From Physcousia sp015060555 (GTDB taxonomy: Bacteria > Bacteroidota > Bacteroidia > Bacteroidales > Bacteroidaceae), in the NCBI GenBank assembly GCA_015060555.1, contig SUYG01000015.1, positions 43,743 through 107,742 of the forward strand: a stretch of 64,000 nucleotides of DNA. Reading direction: 5' to 3'. The notes under the pieces are model-generated. The model was given only the letters and a program-made list of their open reading frames with translations. It ran no database searches and was not told where the DNA came from. Positions 9,305 to 17,745 of this stretch are shown in pieces. A program made the translations under genes and the position numbers. Numbering within the stretch: position 1 is the first letter of the stretch; each line of letters begins with the position of its first letter.

Positions 9305-11335
9305 ATGTCGGTGATGAAAAAGGTTGTTACAGCTATATGTCTTATCATGCTTGCCCTGCCGATAGCAGGGATGGCGCAACAGGGAGTCACGGAAAAGGAT
9401 ATGGGGGCGTACCTCTTCACCTACTTCAGCGACCCGACACACTCGCTCTTCATGGCTATCAGCTACGATGGCTACACGTTTACGCCCGTGAACGACGGAG
9501 CGCCCATCATCGCGGGCGACAGCATTGCCCAGCAACACGGCATCCGCGACCCGCACATCTACAGGGCACCCAATGGCAAGTTCTATATCGCCATGACAGA
9601 TCTGCATGTCTTTGGTCGTGAGCGGGGTTATCGGACAACGCAGTGGGAGCGCCCCGAGAAGTACGGGTGGGGCAACAACCGCGGACTTGTACTCATGGCC
9701 TCCGACGACCTCATACACTGGACACACCACGTGGCCCGCATCGACCGTCTCTTTCCCGAACGTTTCGGCGAGTTAGGCTGTGCATGGGCACCGCAGACCA
9801 TCTGGGACCCTGCCGTGGGAAAGCCAATGGTCTATTTCACCATCCGTCAGAAGCCCGGTGGCCGTACAAAAATGTACTACAGCTATGCCAACGAGTCGTT
9901 CACGCGTCTGGAGACGGAGCCGCAGTTGCTCTTCGAGTACCCTGACACCACCATCCAGGTGCTCGATGCCGACATCTGTCCGATGCCGGACGGGCGCTAC
10001 ATTATGACCTATGTGGCACAGGAGAATCCCGGGGGCATCAAGTACATGATCAGCGATCGTATCAACCACTTCGACGACTACCATGCCGAGCAGATCGATG
10101 CGGAGCGCAGCGGCTGTGAGGCACCGAATATGTGGAAACGCATCGGCCAGGACAAATGGGTGCTGATGTACGACATCTACAGCGTGCGGCCCCATAACTT
10201 CGGTTTCGTGGAGACCTCTGACTTCAAGACATTCACGCCGCTTGGACATTTTAACGAAGGGGTGATGAAGCTCGCGAACTTCACCTCGCCCAAGCACGGC
10301 AGCGTCATCCATATCACGAAGGCAGAAGCCGAGCGGCTGGAACGCTACTGGCGTGAGCAACCACACGCGGCACAGCCCGTGCGAACGCATTCATTACAAG
10401 ATAATCTGATTCTGCGGACGCGCGACAGCCTTTTCTTCAAGACCGATGAGGCCCGACGGATTGGCGACCAGCTGCTGCTCTTTCAACGTGTCACGGGCGG
10501 CTGGCCGAAGAACATCAACATGGTGAAGCCGCTGACCGACGAGGAGGTTGAGGTCGTGCAGGCCAGCAAGTTGCGTCAGGATGACTCGACCATCGACAAC
10601 CACGCCACCATCATGCAGATGGCGTTTCTGGCACGGCTCTTCCAGCAGACACGGGATGAGCGCTACAAGGTCGCTTTCTGCCAAGCGGTGGAGTACTTGC
10701 TCAGCGGGCAATATGACAATGGCGGATGGCCGCAGTTCTGGCCGCAGAACAAAGGGTATCAGGTGCATATCACCTACAACGACAATGCAATGATGAACGT
10801 GATGAAGCTCCTGAGGGATGTGCGGCAACAGGCATCACCCTATGATGCGACATTAGTGGATGAACCTCTGCGGCAGCGCTGCGAACAAGCCTTCAGCAAG
10901 GGCATTGAATGTATCCTGCGCACGCAGATTGTTGTGGATGGCGAGCCCACCGTCTGGTGTCAGCAACATGACCACGAGACGCTGCAACCTGCTAAGGCAC
11001 GCGCTTATGAGCTGCCCTCGTTCGTCTCCCACGAGAGTGCTACCATCGTCTCTTTCCTGATGCAGCTCTCGTATTCTGACGAGCGCATCGTCCGTGCTGT
11101 CAATGGTGCCATGAAGTGGTTTGCGGCCCACCGGCTGAAGGCCGACCATCCGCTGTGGGCGCGCTTTTACGACTTGCAGGAGGGTCTGCCGCTCTTCTGC
11201 GACCGCGACGGACAGCCACGGCGCAGCCTGCAGGAAATCAGCTACGAACGCCGCAACGGTTACGACTGGTATAGCAACAGTCCCGCTGCGCTGTTTGAGC
11301 AGTATGAGAAGTGGAAAGCCAGGAGCCGGAGGTGA
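9305..11335 (+). CDS. Secreted GH43-like / pectate lyase family 10 fusion protein
   Basis: 676 aa. The signal peptide is residues 1-24 (ends GMAQQ). Residues about 30-345 are a five-bladed GH43-like module: GAYLFTYFSD at the front, RDPHIY as the base-Asp region, and a GCAWAPQ stretch. Residues about 365-676 match family 10 pectate lyase: GGWPKN, DDSTIDNHATI, GGWPQFWPQ, ITYNDNAMMNVM and the late ARAYELPSF plus HESA. PL10 enzymes cleave polygalacturonate by beta-elimination; GH43 modules usually act on arabinans or galactans. One exported protein could therefore attack pectin backbone and side chains, matching the nearby uxaA and uxaB. Whether the GH43 module is catalytic is unclear. A start at 9314 is also possible. 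Confidence 0.85.
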   Translation: MSVMKKVVTAICLIMLALPIAGMAQQGVTEKDMGAYLFTYFSDPTHSLFMAISYDGYTFTPVNDGAPIIAGDSIAQQHGIRDPHIYRAPNGKFYIAMTDLHVFGRERGYRTTQWERPEKYGWGNNRGLVLMASDDLIHWTHHVARIDRLFPERFGELGCAWAPQTIWDPAVGKPMVYFTIRQKPGGRTKMYYSYANESFTRLETEPQLLFEYPDTTIQVLDADICPMPDGRYIMTYVAQENPGGIKYMISDRINHFDDYHAEQIDAERSGCEAPNMWKRIGQDKWVLMYDIYSVRPHNFGFVETSDFKTFTPLGHFNEGVMKLANFTSPKHGSVIHITKAEAERLERYWREQPHAAQPVRTHSLQDNLILRTRDSLFFKTDEARRIGDQLLLFQRVTGGWPKNINMVKPLTDEEVEVVQASKLRQDDSTIDNHATIMQMAFLARLFQQTRDERYKVAFCQAVEYLLSGQYDNGGWPQFWPQNKGYQVHITYNDNAMMNVMKLLRDVRQQASPYDATLVDEPLRQRCEQAFSKGIECILRTQIVVDGEPTVWCQQHDHETLQPAKARAYELPSFVSHESATIVSFLMQLSYSDERIVRAVNGAMKWFAAHRLKADHPLWARFYDLQEGLPLFCDRDGQPRRSLQEISYERRNGYDWYSNSPAALFEQYEKWKARSRR

Positions 11336-11407
11336 TTCTTATGGCCAAAATGCTTGGCTTTTATTCACTTTTTTATTTCTGTAGGCTTTAATCTCGTAGT
11401 TTTTATC

Positions 11408-11415
11408 TACCTTTG
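11408..11415 (+). promoter_or_regulatory. Promoter -7 element for dut
   Basis: TACCTTTG, 23 bases before the dut start codon. Confidence 0.65.
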
Positions 11416-11438
11416 CGCCCGAAATAAGGAATAAGAAT

Positions 11439-11870
11439 ATGCAAATCCCTGTCATCAATCGTTCGCATCACGCGCTGCCGCAATATGCGACATCCCAGTC
11501 TGCGGGTGTAGATCTGCGTGCAAATTTAGACAACCCCATCGTCATCGAACCGCTGGCGCGTGCCTTGGTGCCCACAGGCCTCTTCATTGCACTGCCTGCC
11601 GGGGTAGAGGCACAGGTGCGACCACGTAGCGGTCTTGCCATCAAGCATGGTATCACCGTCCTGAACTCACCTGGCACCATCGACGCAGACTATCGCGGTG
11701 AGATATGTGTCATTCTGGTGAACCTCAGCAATGAGCCCTTTACGGTGAACGATGGCGAACGCATCGCTCAGATGGTGATAGCACGCCATGAGCAGGCTGA
11801 ATGGCAGCTCACGGACTCGCTGGACGAGACTGAACGTGGTGCAGGTGGCTTTGGACATAGTGGGATATGA
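11439..11870 (+). CDS. dut: Deoxyuridine triphosphatase (dUTPase)
   Basis: 143 aa, usual length for the trimeric dUTPase. It hydrolyses dUTP to dUMP and pyrophosphate, keeping uracil out of DNA. All five family motifs are visible: SAGVDLRA (about residue 22), RPRSGLA (about 62), GTIDADYRGE (about 77), GERIAQMV (about 107) and the C-terminal ERGAGGFGHSG arm. It appears to lead a group with the TPR lipoprotein, the DUF4292 lipoprotein and the EnvC-like protein. Confidence 0.97.
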   Translation: MQIPVINRSHHALPQYATSQSAGVDLRANLDNPIVIEPLARALVPTGLFIALPAGVEAQVRPRSGLAIKHGITVLNSPGTIDADYRGEICVILVNLSNEPFTVNDGERIAQMVIARHEQAEWQLTDSLDETERGAGGFGHSGI

Positions 11871-11904
11871 TGGGGTAGGGCCTCGCAAGGCGAGAGCCTG
11901 AGCG

Positions 11905-11983
11905 TTTAAAGTTCAAAGTTCAAAGTTTCAAGTTCAAAGTTCAAAGTTCAAAGTTCAAAGTTCAAAGTTCAAAGTTTCAAGGG
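11905..11983 (+). repeat. Tandem 7-bp repeat (AGTTCAA) between dut and the TPR gene
   Basis: About ten consecutive heptamers AGTTCAA or AGTTTCAA run up to 9 bases before the GTG start of the next gene. Two units carry an extra T. There is no coding capacity. Similar 7-bp arrays with different sequence occur in other spacers of the window. Confidence 0.9.
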
Positions 11984-11991
11984 GTTTAAAA

Positions 11992-13800
11992 GTGAAGGTA
12001 AAAGAGTTCTTTTTCTTGCTTTTCACTTTGGTGCTGTGCAGTTGTGGCAGTTCCAAAAGGAGTACAGCGTTGACCGATGCGGTGCCGCAGCGCGTGGTGA
12101 ATGTTGCGCGCGAAGCGTTGTCTGAGGGAGACCGCCAGCGACTGGAGTACTACTATCTGGAGGCTTCGAAGCAGAAGATGCTGGGGAACCATACGACAGC
12201 GTATGAATTGTATCGTTACTGCCTGGACATTTGCCCCGATGCCCCCGAGGTGCTCTTCGACTTAGCGCTTTACCATCTGGGAATGCGCGAGGACTCCCTG
12301 GCACTGCAGCGTCTGCAGCGTGCCACGGAGCTGGACCCGCGGAACACTTACTATCGTGAGATACTGGCCAGCTACTATCTGGATCACAATAAGACGAAGG
12401 AGGCGCTGGCACAACTCGAGGAAATGGCGGCGTTGACACCCAAACGCTCCGATGTGCTCGGACAGCTGACACGTCTCTATATTGCAGAGGACCGCTTAGC
12501 GGAAGCCATCCACACGTTGAACCGCATTGAGTTGCTGGAGGGTAAGATGGCCAATGTGAGCTACCAGAAGTTTGCGCTCTACAAGGAGTTGGGCCAGGAG
12601 AAGAAGGCCTTCGCTGAGCTGGAGAGCCTGTGCAAGGAGTACCCCCATGAGATGAGCTACCGCCTGGCCATCGGCAATCAGTTGATGGCCGTTGACCGCC
12701 TGACCGAGGCACAGAAGGTCTATGAGCAGGTGCGGAAGATAGACCCCGACAATGCAAGCCTGAAACTGTCGATGCTGGAATTCTACCATCGCACGGGGGC
12801 TGACTCGCTCTTCACAGGCCTGCGCGACTCGCTGCTCTATGCCACCGCGACACCGTCGGAGGTGCGCACAACCCTGCTGCGCGACATGGTGACGAGTGAG
12901 ATGCAGAACGACAGTGTGGGGCGTCCGCGTGTGATGGCGACGCTCGACAGTCTCGACCACCTTTTCCCCAAGGACTTGGACATCCTGCAACTGCGCGCTG
13001 CCTACTTCGCCACCTACGACAAGAGCAACGATTCTGCCTTTGTGGAGGTCATGGACAGGGTCATCGACCTGGAGCCTGAGAACACGCAAGCGCTGTTCTT
13101 CCTGATTCAATACTATGGTCAGCGTCAGGACTTCGTGCGGTTGGAGAACCTGTGTCGTCGTGGCGTGCTGACACATCCCGAGGAGCTACCCTGCCACTAC
13201 TACCTGGGCATCGCCTGCTACCAGCAAGACAAGAAGACTGAGGCGCTGCAGGCTTTCAGTGAAGGCATCCGACAGAAGAAACCCGACAGCCGCCCGGAGA
13301 TGGTGTCGGACCTCTATGGCATCATGGGCGACCTACTGCATGAGATGGGGCGCCAGCAAGAGTGCTTTGCTGCTTACGACTCCTGCCTCGTTTATCAGGA
13401 TGACAATGCCAGTTGCCTGAACAACTACGCCTATTATCTGTCACTGCAGGACAAGGATTTAGACCGTGCAGAGGAAATGAGCTACCGCTCCATCCGACTG
13501 CAACCTGACAACAAGACATTCCTGGACACTTACGCCTGGATTCTCTTCATGAAGGGACGCTACGGCGAGGCGCAGGCATATATGAATAAGGTGTGTCCTC
13601 CCGAGGCTGATGACTCCTTGCTGCTCAGCGACCCCTACATCGGCGGCGTCGTGCTGGAACATGCAGGTGACATCGCTGCCATGAACGACCTTCCCGACCA
13701 AGCCCTCCGCTTCTGGCAGCTGGCGGAGAAAGCGGGTGGCGACGGCATCACAGCCGTGCTGCCCAAGAAGATAAAACTCAAGAAGTACGTGAAGGAGTGA
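11992..13800 (+). CDS. TPR-repeat lipoprotein
   Basis: 602 aa from a GTG start. The N-terminus MKVKEFFFLLFTLVLCSC is a lipoprotein signal with the acylated Cys probably at residue 18. The rest is a long chain of tetratricopeptide helices, for example the AYELYRYCLDICPDAPEV and EALAQLEEMAALTPKRSD types, repeated to about residue 560. TPR lipoproteins scaffold envelope complexes; the specific partner is unknown. The gene sits between dut and the DUF4292 and EnvC-like genes, an order I recall from other Bacteroidales. The start codon directly follows the heptamer array, so array length changes could move it relative to the promoter. Confidence 0.8.
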   Translation: MKVKEFFFLLFTLVLCSCGSSKRSTALTDAVPQRVVNVAREALSEGDRQRLEYYYLEASKQKMLGNHTTAYELYRYCLDICPDAPEVLFDLALYHLGMREDSLALQRLQRATELDPRNTYYREILASYYLDHNKTKEALAQLEEMAALTPKRSDVLGQLTRLYIAEDRLAEAIHTLNRIELLEGKMANVSYQKFALYKELGQEKKAFAELESLCKEYPHEMSYRLAIGNQLMAVDRLTEAQKVYEQVRKIDPDNASLKLSMLEFYHRTGADSLFTGLRDSLLYATATPSEVRTTLLRDMVTSEMQNDSVGRPRVMATLDSLDHLFPKDLDILQLRAAYFATYDKSNDSAFVEVMDRVIDLEPENTQALFFLIQYYGQRQDFVRLENLCRRGVLTHPEELPCHYYLGIACYQQDKKTEALQAFSEGIRQKKPDSRPEMVSDLYGIMGDLLHEMGRQQECFAAYDSCLVYQDDNASCLNNYAYYLSLQDKDLDRAEEMSYRSIRLQPDNKTFLDTYAWILFMKGRYGEAQAYMNKVCPPEADDSLLLSDPYIGGVVLEHAGDIAAMNDLPDQALRFWQLAEKAGGDGITAVLPKKIKLKKYVKE

Positions 13801-13850
13801 AGAGTGGAAAGTGAAAAATTAAAAGTGGAAAGTGAAAAATGTCGAAATGT
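13801..13850 (+). repeat. Short tandem repeats (AGTGGAAAGTGAAAA type) upstream of the DUF4292 gene
   Basis: The spacer 13801-13906 opens with two copies of AGTGGAAAGTGAAAAAT-like sequence separated by TAAA, built from 7-8 base A-rich units. The rest of the spacer is A-rich with no recognised site. Confidence 0.6.
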
Positions 13851-13906
13851 CGTAATAACAATATAACGCCCCAAAACAATAACAACCAGAATAAAAGATA
13901 AATAGA

Positions 13907-14812
13907 ATGATGAAACTTCAGAAATATGGCTTCCTGGCATTGCTCATGATCGCAATGCTCGTTGCTGGTTGCCGCTCCAGTCGCAAGGCAGCGAAGGAGG
14001 CAGAAGGAACGGAAGTAACAACGTCTGTTGACGGCGTTACCACGACAGTGCCCGAGGTGACAACGTCGAAGGCCAGCAAGCAATCTACGACAGCCGTGAC
14101 TAAGGTGGCAGAGAACCGGCAGAGTGTGCGCGGCATTCGTTCCAAACTGAATGTGGCGTTGCTGAGTGGTTCGCAGATGTCCGCAGGCGGCACACTGAAG
14201 ATGAAGCGCGACGAGATCATCCAGATCTCCTTGTCTGCTGTTTTGGGAATGGTGGAGGTGGGACGTCTGGAGATGACGCCCGAGTACCTGCTCATCCAAG
14301 ACCGCATCAACCACCAGTACATGAAAGCCCTGTGGCACGGCATCCCTCATCTTGGTGCCGCCGGCATCAATTTCTACACCTTCCAGAGTTTGTTCTGGGA
14401 CGAGCTCTTCGTGCCTGGCAAGATGGCGCCTGATGCCTCGGACTTCGAGACCAAGAAGCAGGGTGACGACTATGTGATGACCCTCGCCGGCAGCGCTGAC
14501 AGCGATGCCATGCTGAAGTTCCTGGTTGAGGTAGCAACGGGACTGGTGCGGCAGACTTCTGTGAGCTCCACAAATGTCAACGCTGCTGTGGCGTTGGACT
14601 GGACCTACAGCTCATGGACGACGCTGGGTGGCAAGCCCTTTCCCACGCAGATGCAGATGGACCTCAACTCCAGCAACGGCCTGACATCGGCGCGCTTCAC
14701 ACTGTCGCGGCCACAGGTCGATGAGACGATGGGCGACATCCGCACTACCATCGACACCAATCGCTACGAACAGGTGAATATCTATCGACTTATCAACCGC
14801 CTCTTCAAATAA
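13907..14812 (+). CDS. DUF4292-family lipoprotein
   Basis: 301 aa. The lipobox VAGC (Cys22) follows a hydrophobic signal. A Thr/Ser-rich linker (residues 30-65) leads to the DUF4292 region, which begins around SVRGIRSKLNVALLSG and resembles LolA/LolB-like beta-fold lipoproteins. It is predicted to lie on the periplasmic face of a membrane. It lies 9 bases before the EnvC-like gene and probably shares a transcript with it. The function is unknown; involvement in lipoprotein or envelope traffic is only a fold-based guess. Confidence 0.75.
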   Translation: MMKLQKYGFLALLMIAMLVAGCRSSRKAAKEAEGTEVTTSVDGVTTTVPEVTTSKASKQSTTAVTKVAENRQSVRGIRSKLNVALLSGSQMSAGGTLKMKRDEIIQISLSAVLGMVEVGRLEMTPEYLLIQDRINHQYMKALWHGIPHLGAAGINFYTFQSLFWDELFVPGKMAPDASDFETKKQGDDYVMTLAGSADSDAMLKFLVEVATGLVRQTSVSSTNVNAAVALDWTYSSWTTLGGKPFPTQMQMDLNSSNGLTSARFTLSRPQVDETMGDIRTTIDTNRYEQVNIYRLINRLFK

Positions 14813-14821
14813 CAGCAGCCG

Positions 14822-16117
14822 ATGAAACAGCGCTTCCTCTTCGCTATCCTGTCGCTGGCAGTGGCCCTGAGTGCTACTGCCCAGACCAAGCAAATCAAGG
14901 ACCTCAAGAGCCGGAAGGTCCAGATGGAGCGTGGCATCCAGAAAAAGAAAACAGAGCTGGACAAGACGCGCCACGATGCCGTGAAGAAGGAGCAAACCGT
15001 TGATTTCATCGAGGATCAGCTGCAGAGCCGCCTGCGCTATATGCAAGGCCTGCAGCGTGACATCGACACATTGGACAACCGCATCGTAGCCCTCACCGAG
15101 GAGCGTCGCCAGCTGCAGCATGAGTTGGACGAGCGCAGGGACAAATACATCCGCAGCTTGCGCATGGCGCGCTACTCAAGCAACCTGCGCAACCCCCTCC
15201 TGTTCATGTTCTCGGCCAAATCCTTCCCACAACTCTATCGACGTATGCGCTATGCCCGTGAGTTCGCAGCCCTACAGAAGCGGTTGGGCATACAGGTCAT
15301 TGAGCAGCAAAACCGTGTTCGCGATAAGCAAAATGAGCTCCTTGAGGTGAAGGAAGAACGCAGCAACACAATGCGCGAGGTCATTCGCCAGCGCAAGCAA
15401 CTGACAGCCGAACATTCTATTGTGAAGTTCAACGCTGCCAAGCTGCGCCAGCGCCAGAAGCAGATAGAAAAAGAAGTGGCCGAGCAACAAAGGAAACTCA
15501 ATGCTCTCAGCAAGAAGATCGATGAACTCGTGGCCTATGAGATTGAGCAGGCCCGCAAGCGTGCCGAAGCCGAGGCCAAGCGTAAGCGCGAAGCCGAAGA
15601 ACGGGCGCGTGCAGCCAAGAACGCCAAGGGAAAGAGCGGGAAGACGGCTCCCAGCAGCACCTCCAAGAGCACTGCAACCACAAAATGGCTGACCGCCGAG
15701 GACAAGAAACTCAACGGAAGCCTGGAGCAGAACAAAGGCCGACTGCCCGTGCCCATCACAGGACCCTATCGCATCGAACGTCGCTTTGGCCTTACACACA
15801 TCACCAGCTCCGTGGTGCTTGACAACAAAGGCATCAACTACCAGGGACAGGCTGGTGCCCACGCCCGTTCTATCTTCGACGGCGAGGTCTCAGCCGTCTT
15901 CCAGCTTGGCAACATGAAGAACGTGCTGGTGCGCCATGGCTCCTACATCTCGGTTTATTGCAACCTCTCAAGCACCATCGTCACACGCGGTCAGAAGGTG
16001 AAGGCCCGCGACCTCATAGGTACCGTCGCTCCCGATGATCGCGGACAGTTCGTCCTCCACTTCCAGCTCCGCAAGGAAGTCACCAAGCTCAACCCCGAAC
16101 AGTGGATAGGGCGCTAA
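14822..16117 (+). CDS. EnvC-like murein hydrolase activator (coiled coil plus degenerate LytM/M23 domain)
   Basis: 431 aa. A signal peptide (MKQRFLFAILSLAVALSATAQ) is followed by a long charged coiled coil (about residues 25-255, rich in Lys, Glu, Arg and Gln). A Ser/Thr/Lys linker then leads to a C-terminal LytM fold (about residues 310-431) with VRHGSYISVYCNL and VLHFQLRKE. The zinc-binding His and Asp expected early in active M23 peptidases are not obvious. This suggests an activator like E. coli EnvC, which switches on amidases during cell separation. It is the last gene of the dut group and converges on the GH43 gene. Confidence 0.82.
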   Translation: MKQRFLFAILSLAVALSATAQTKQIKDLKSRKVQMERGIQKKKTELDKTRHDAVKKEQTVDFIEDQLQSRLRYMQGLQRDIDTLDNRIVALTEERRQLQHELDERRDKYIRSLRMARYSSNLRNPLLFMFSAKSFPQLYRRMRYAREFAALQKRLGIQVIEQQNRVRDKQNELLEVKEERSNTMREVIRQRKQLTAEHSIVKFNAAKLRQRQKQIEKEVAEQQRKLNALSKKIDELVAYEIEQARKRAEAEAKRKREAEERARAAKNAKGKSGKTAPSSTSKSTATTKWLTAEDKKLNGSLEQNKGRLPVPITGPYRIERRFGLTHITSSVVLDNKGINYQGQAGAHARSIFDGEVSAVFQLGNMKNVLVRHGSYISVYCNLSSTIVTRGQKVKARDLIGTVAPDDRGQFVLHFQLRKEVTKLNPEQWIGR

Positions 16118-16139
16118 GGCATTGAGCCTTCACGTCAGC

Positions 16140-17198
16140 CTATGGTGCTGTCGTGCTCAGCTCCGGCCAGCCGCCGGCCGTCCAGCTGATGGGGCGTTGG
16201 ATGAGCATTGCAGCACCGTTACGGGTGGCGCTGTAGCCGTGACAGATGAAGACATCCTCGCCGTCGAAGGTGTAGGCGGCGCAGTGCCCTGCGGCCTCCC
16301 ATTCCTTCTTGTCACCCTCTAAGAACAGCGTGCCGCCGCCCATGAGCATGTCCTTGCCGTTGCGGTCGAGGTACGGGCCGCTGACGCTCTTGCTGCGACC
16401 CACGGCCACGCGGTAGTTGCTCTTGGCACCTCGACAGCAGTAGTCCCACGATACAAACAAGTAGTAGTAACCGCCGTGCTTGAAGATGAACGGTGCCTCG
16501 ATGGCGTTACGACCGGCAAAGCGCGAGGTGGGGTTCTCTGCTGCCGCAGGGTCACCCGGACGGTGGCGGCGGGCGATGGTACGCGGACTGCCGGCCATGT
16601 GCATCGTCGTGTCGAGCGGTGCCAGCTGTATGCCGTCCCAGAAGGAACCCCACACCAGCCAGGGCATATCGTTGTCGTCGATGACGAAGTTCGGGTCTAT
16701 GGCGTTCCAGTTGTCACCCGTCATCTGTCCGTCGGCACCCTTCTTCCAGTCGTGCGAGCAGACGATGCAGCCCTCATCCTTCCACATATCCGACTGCAGC
16801 GAGCGCGTGCTCAGCAGACCTATGGCCGAGCCGTTCTTGCCGAAGGTGGAGCAGCTGTAGGCCAGCCACCAGCGGCCGTGCCACTGGATGACATCGGGCG
16901 CCCACACATGGCTACCGAAGCCCGGCACAGAGTCCGTCGTCCAGCCCGGGATGACGGTCATCACCGGCTGTGGCAGCACCGTCCACGTCTTCCGGTCCTT
17001 CGAGGTCATCTGCTGGATGCCCATGCCTGTGGCATAGAGGTAGTAGGTGTCGCCCTCCTTGGCCATCACGGGGTCGTGGGCCATCGGTGTCTCTGTCTGA
17101 AAAGCTTCGCGCTGGAAGCGGGGGCGGCGCGGTCCCTGAGCCTGTGCAGCCAGGCAGCAGGCTGCTACTATCAATGTGAGAAAGAGTTTGTGCTTCAT
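16140..17198 (-). CDS. Secreted GH43 family enzyme, probably endo-alpha-1,5-L-arabinanase
   Basis: 352 aa from ATG at 17198 (MKHKLFLTLIVAACCLAAQAQ, a clear signal peptide); an ATG two codons upstream is also possible. Upstream in-frame codons have no signal-like or family-like sequence. The five-bladed GH43 features are AHDPVMAKEGDTYYLYATG (base Asp), GSHVWAPDVI, IDPNFVIDDNDMPWLVWGSFWDGI (pKa Asp), and AIEAPFIFKHGGYYYLF (acid Glu). The order and the SHVWAPDV and NAIEAPF motifs fit arabinanases. It would degrade arabinan side chains of pectin together with GH127 further along. Confidence 0.87.
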   Translation of the reverse strand: MKHKLFLTLIVAACCLAAQAQGPRRPRFQREAFQTETPMAHDPVMAKEGDTYYLYATGMGIQQMTSKDRKTWTVLPQPVMTVIPGWTTDSVPGFGSHVWAPDVIQWHGRWWLAYSCSTFGKNGSAIGLLSTRSLQSDMWKDEGCIVCSHDWKKGADGQMTGDNWNAIDPNFVIDDNDMPWLVWGSFWDGIQLAPLDTTMHMAGSPRTIARRHRPGDPAAAENPTSRFAGRNAIEAPFIFKHGGYYYLFVSWDYCCRGAKSNYRVAVGRSKSVSGPYLDRNGKDMLMGGGTLFLEGDKKEWEAAGHCAAYTFDGEDVFICHGYSATRNGAAMLIQRPISWTAGGWPELSTTAP

Positions 17199-17232
17199 TG
17201 CCATAGAACAATTCGTTTGCTTGTGTTGCGTG

Positions 17233-17240
17233 CAAAGATA
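17233..17240 (-). promoter_or_regulatory. Promoter -7 element for the GH43 gene
   Basis: The minus strand reads TATCTTTG, about 35 bases before the chosen start. This supports starting at 17198 or 17204, because longer reading frames would begin upstream of the promoter. Confidence 0.6.
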
Positions 17241-17328
17241 CTCATCATCTTTCATCCGACCAAAAAGAATCCCTACTTTTCGATGTTGGGGGCCATTTTT
17301 CGGTCGCATTAACTCATAAACAAACAGA

Positions 17329-17660
17329 AACGGCCCTTCTCACGAAGAGCCGTTCCTAAAGCTATGAACAAATCTTTGTTGAATCTCAGAATAACTTAGA
17401 GAACCTAAAACGAAGTTATTTCTCTTGCTTCTTCTGGTCGCATCACTGCGGCAGTAGTGCTTTTTTCGCTATTCCGAATAGATACCCCGAAGGGTATCCT
17501 GCAATCAACTTACCTTAACTAACTTACCTAAAGTGTGAGCAGCAAACACTGCTCGGAGATGAAAACCTTTAAAACTAACCTAATACCATGAAAAACCGTA
17601 TATTATAGATGTATCTTCTCAGACACCGTCTATCTGTTGGAAATGTCTTTTCTCTTAAAG
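17329..17660 (-). ncRNA. Candidate structured non-coding RNA of about 330 nt
   Basis: This 436-base spacer between nadB and the GH43 gene has no reasonable ORF but has all parts of a transcription unit on the minus strand. There is a TACCTTTG promoter motif at 17667-17674 and several hairpins: a GAGCAG/CTGCTC stem near 17533-17555, GATACCC-TTCG-GGGTATC at 17481-17498, AATAACTT/AAGTTATT near 17390-17420, and AACAAA/TTTGTT. It ends with a terminator-like stem AACGGCTCTTC-GTGA-GAAGGGCCGTT at 17329-17354, then T-rich sequence. I cannot assign it to a named RNA family. It could instead be a long nadB 3' UTR. Confidence 0.5.
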
Positions 17661-17666
17661 ACAGTG

Positions 17667-17674
17667 CAAAGGTA
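17667..17674 (-). promoter_or_regulatory. Promoter -7 element of the candidate RNA
   Basis: The minus strand reads TACCTTTG, 72 bases downstream of the nadB stop codon and directly upstream of the hairpin-rich segment. Confidence 0.55.
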
Positions 17675-17745
17675 TGGAGATTTCGTGTATGTTGTACACT
17701 AATTGATATTTTTATTGTACATTTTTCATCCTTTCTTGATATATA

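Noticed and set aside
17329..17660. tmRNA or RNase P RNA
   Set aside because: No CCA-ended acceptor arm or tag frame, and no conserved RNase P core motifs were seen.
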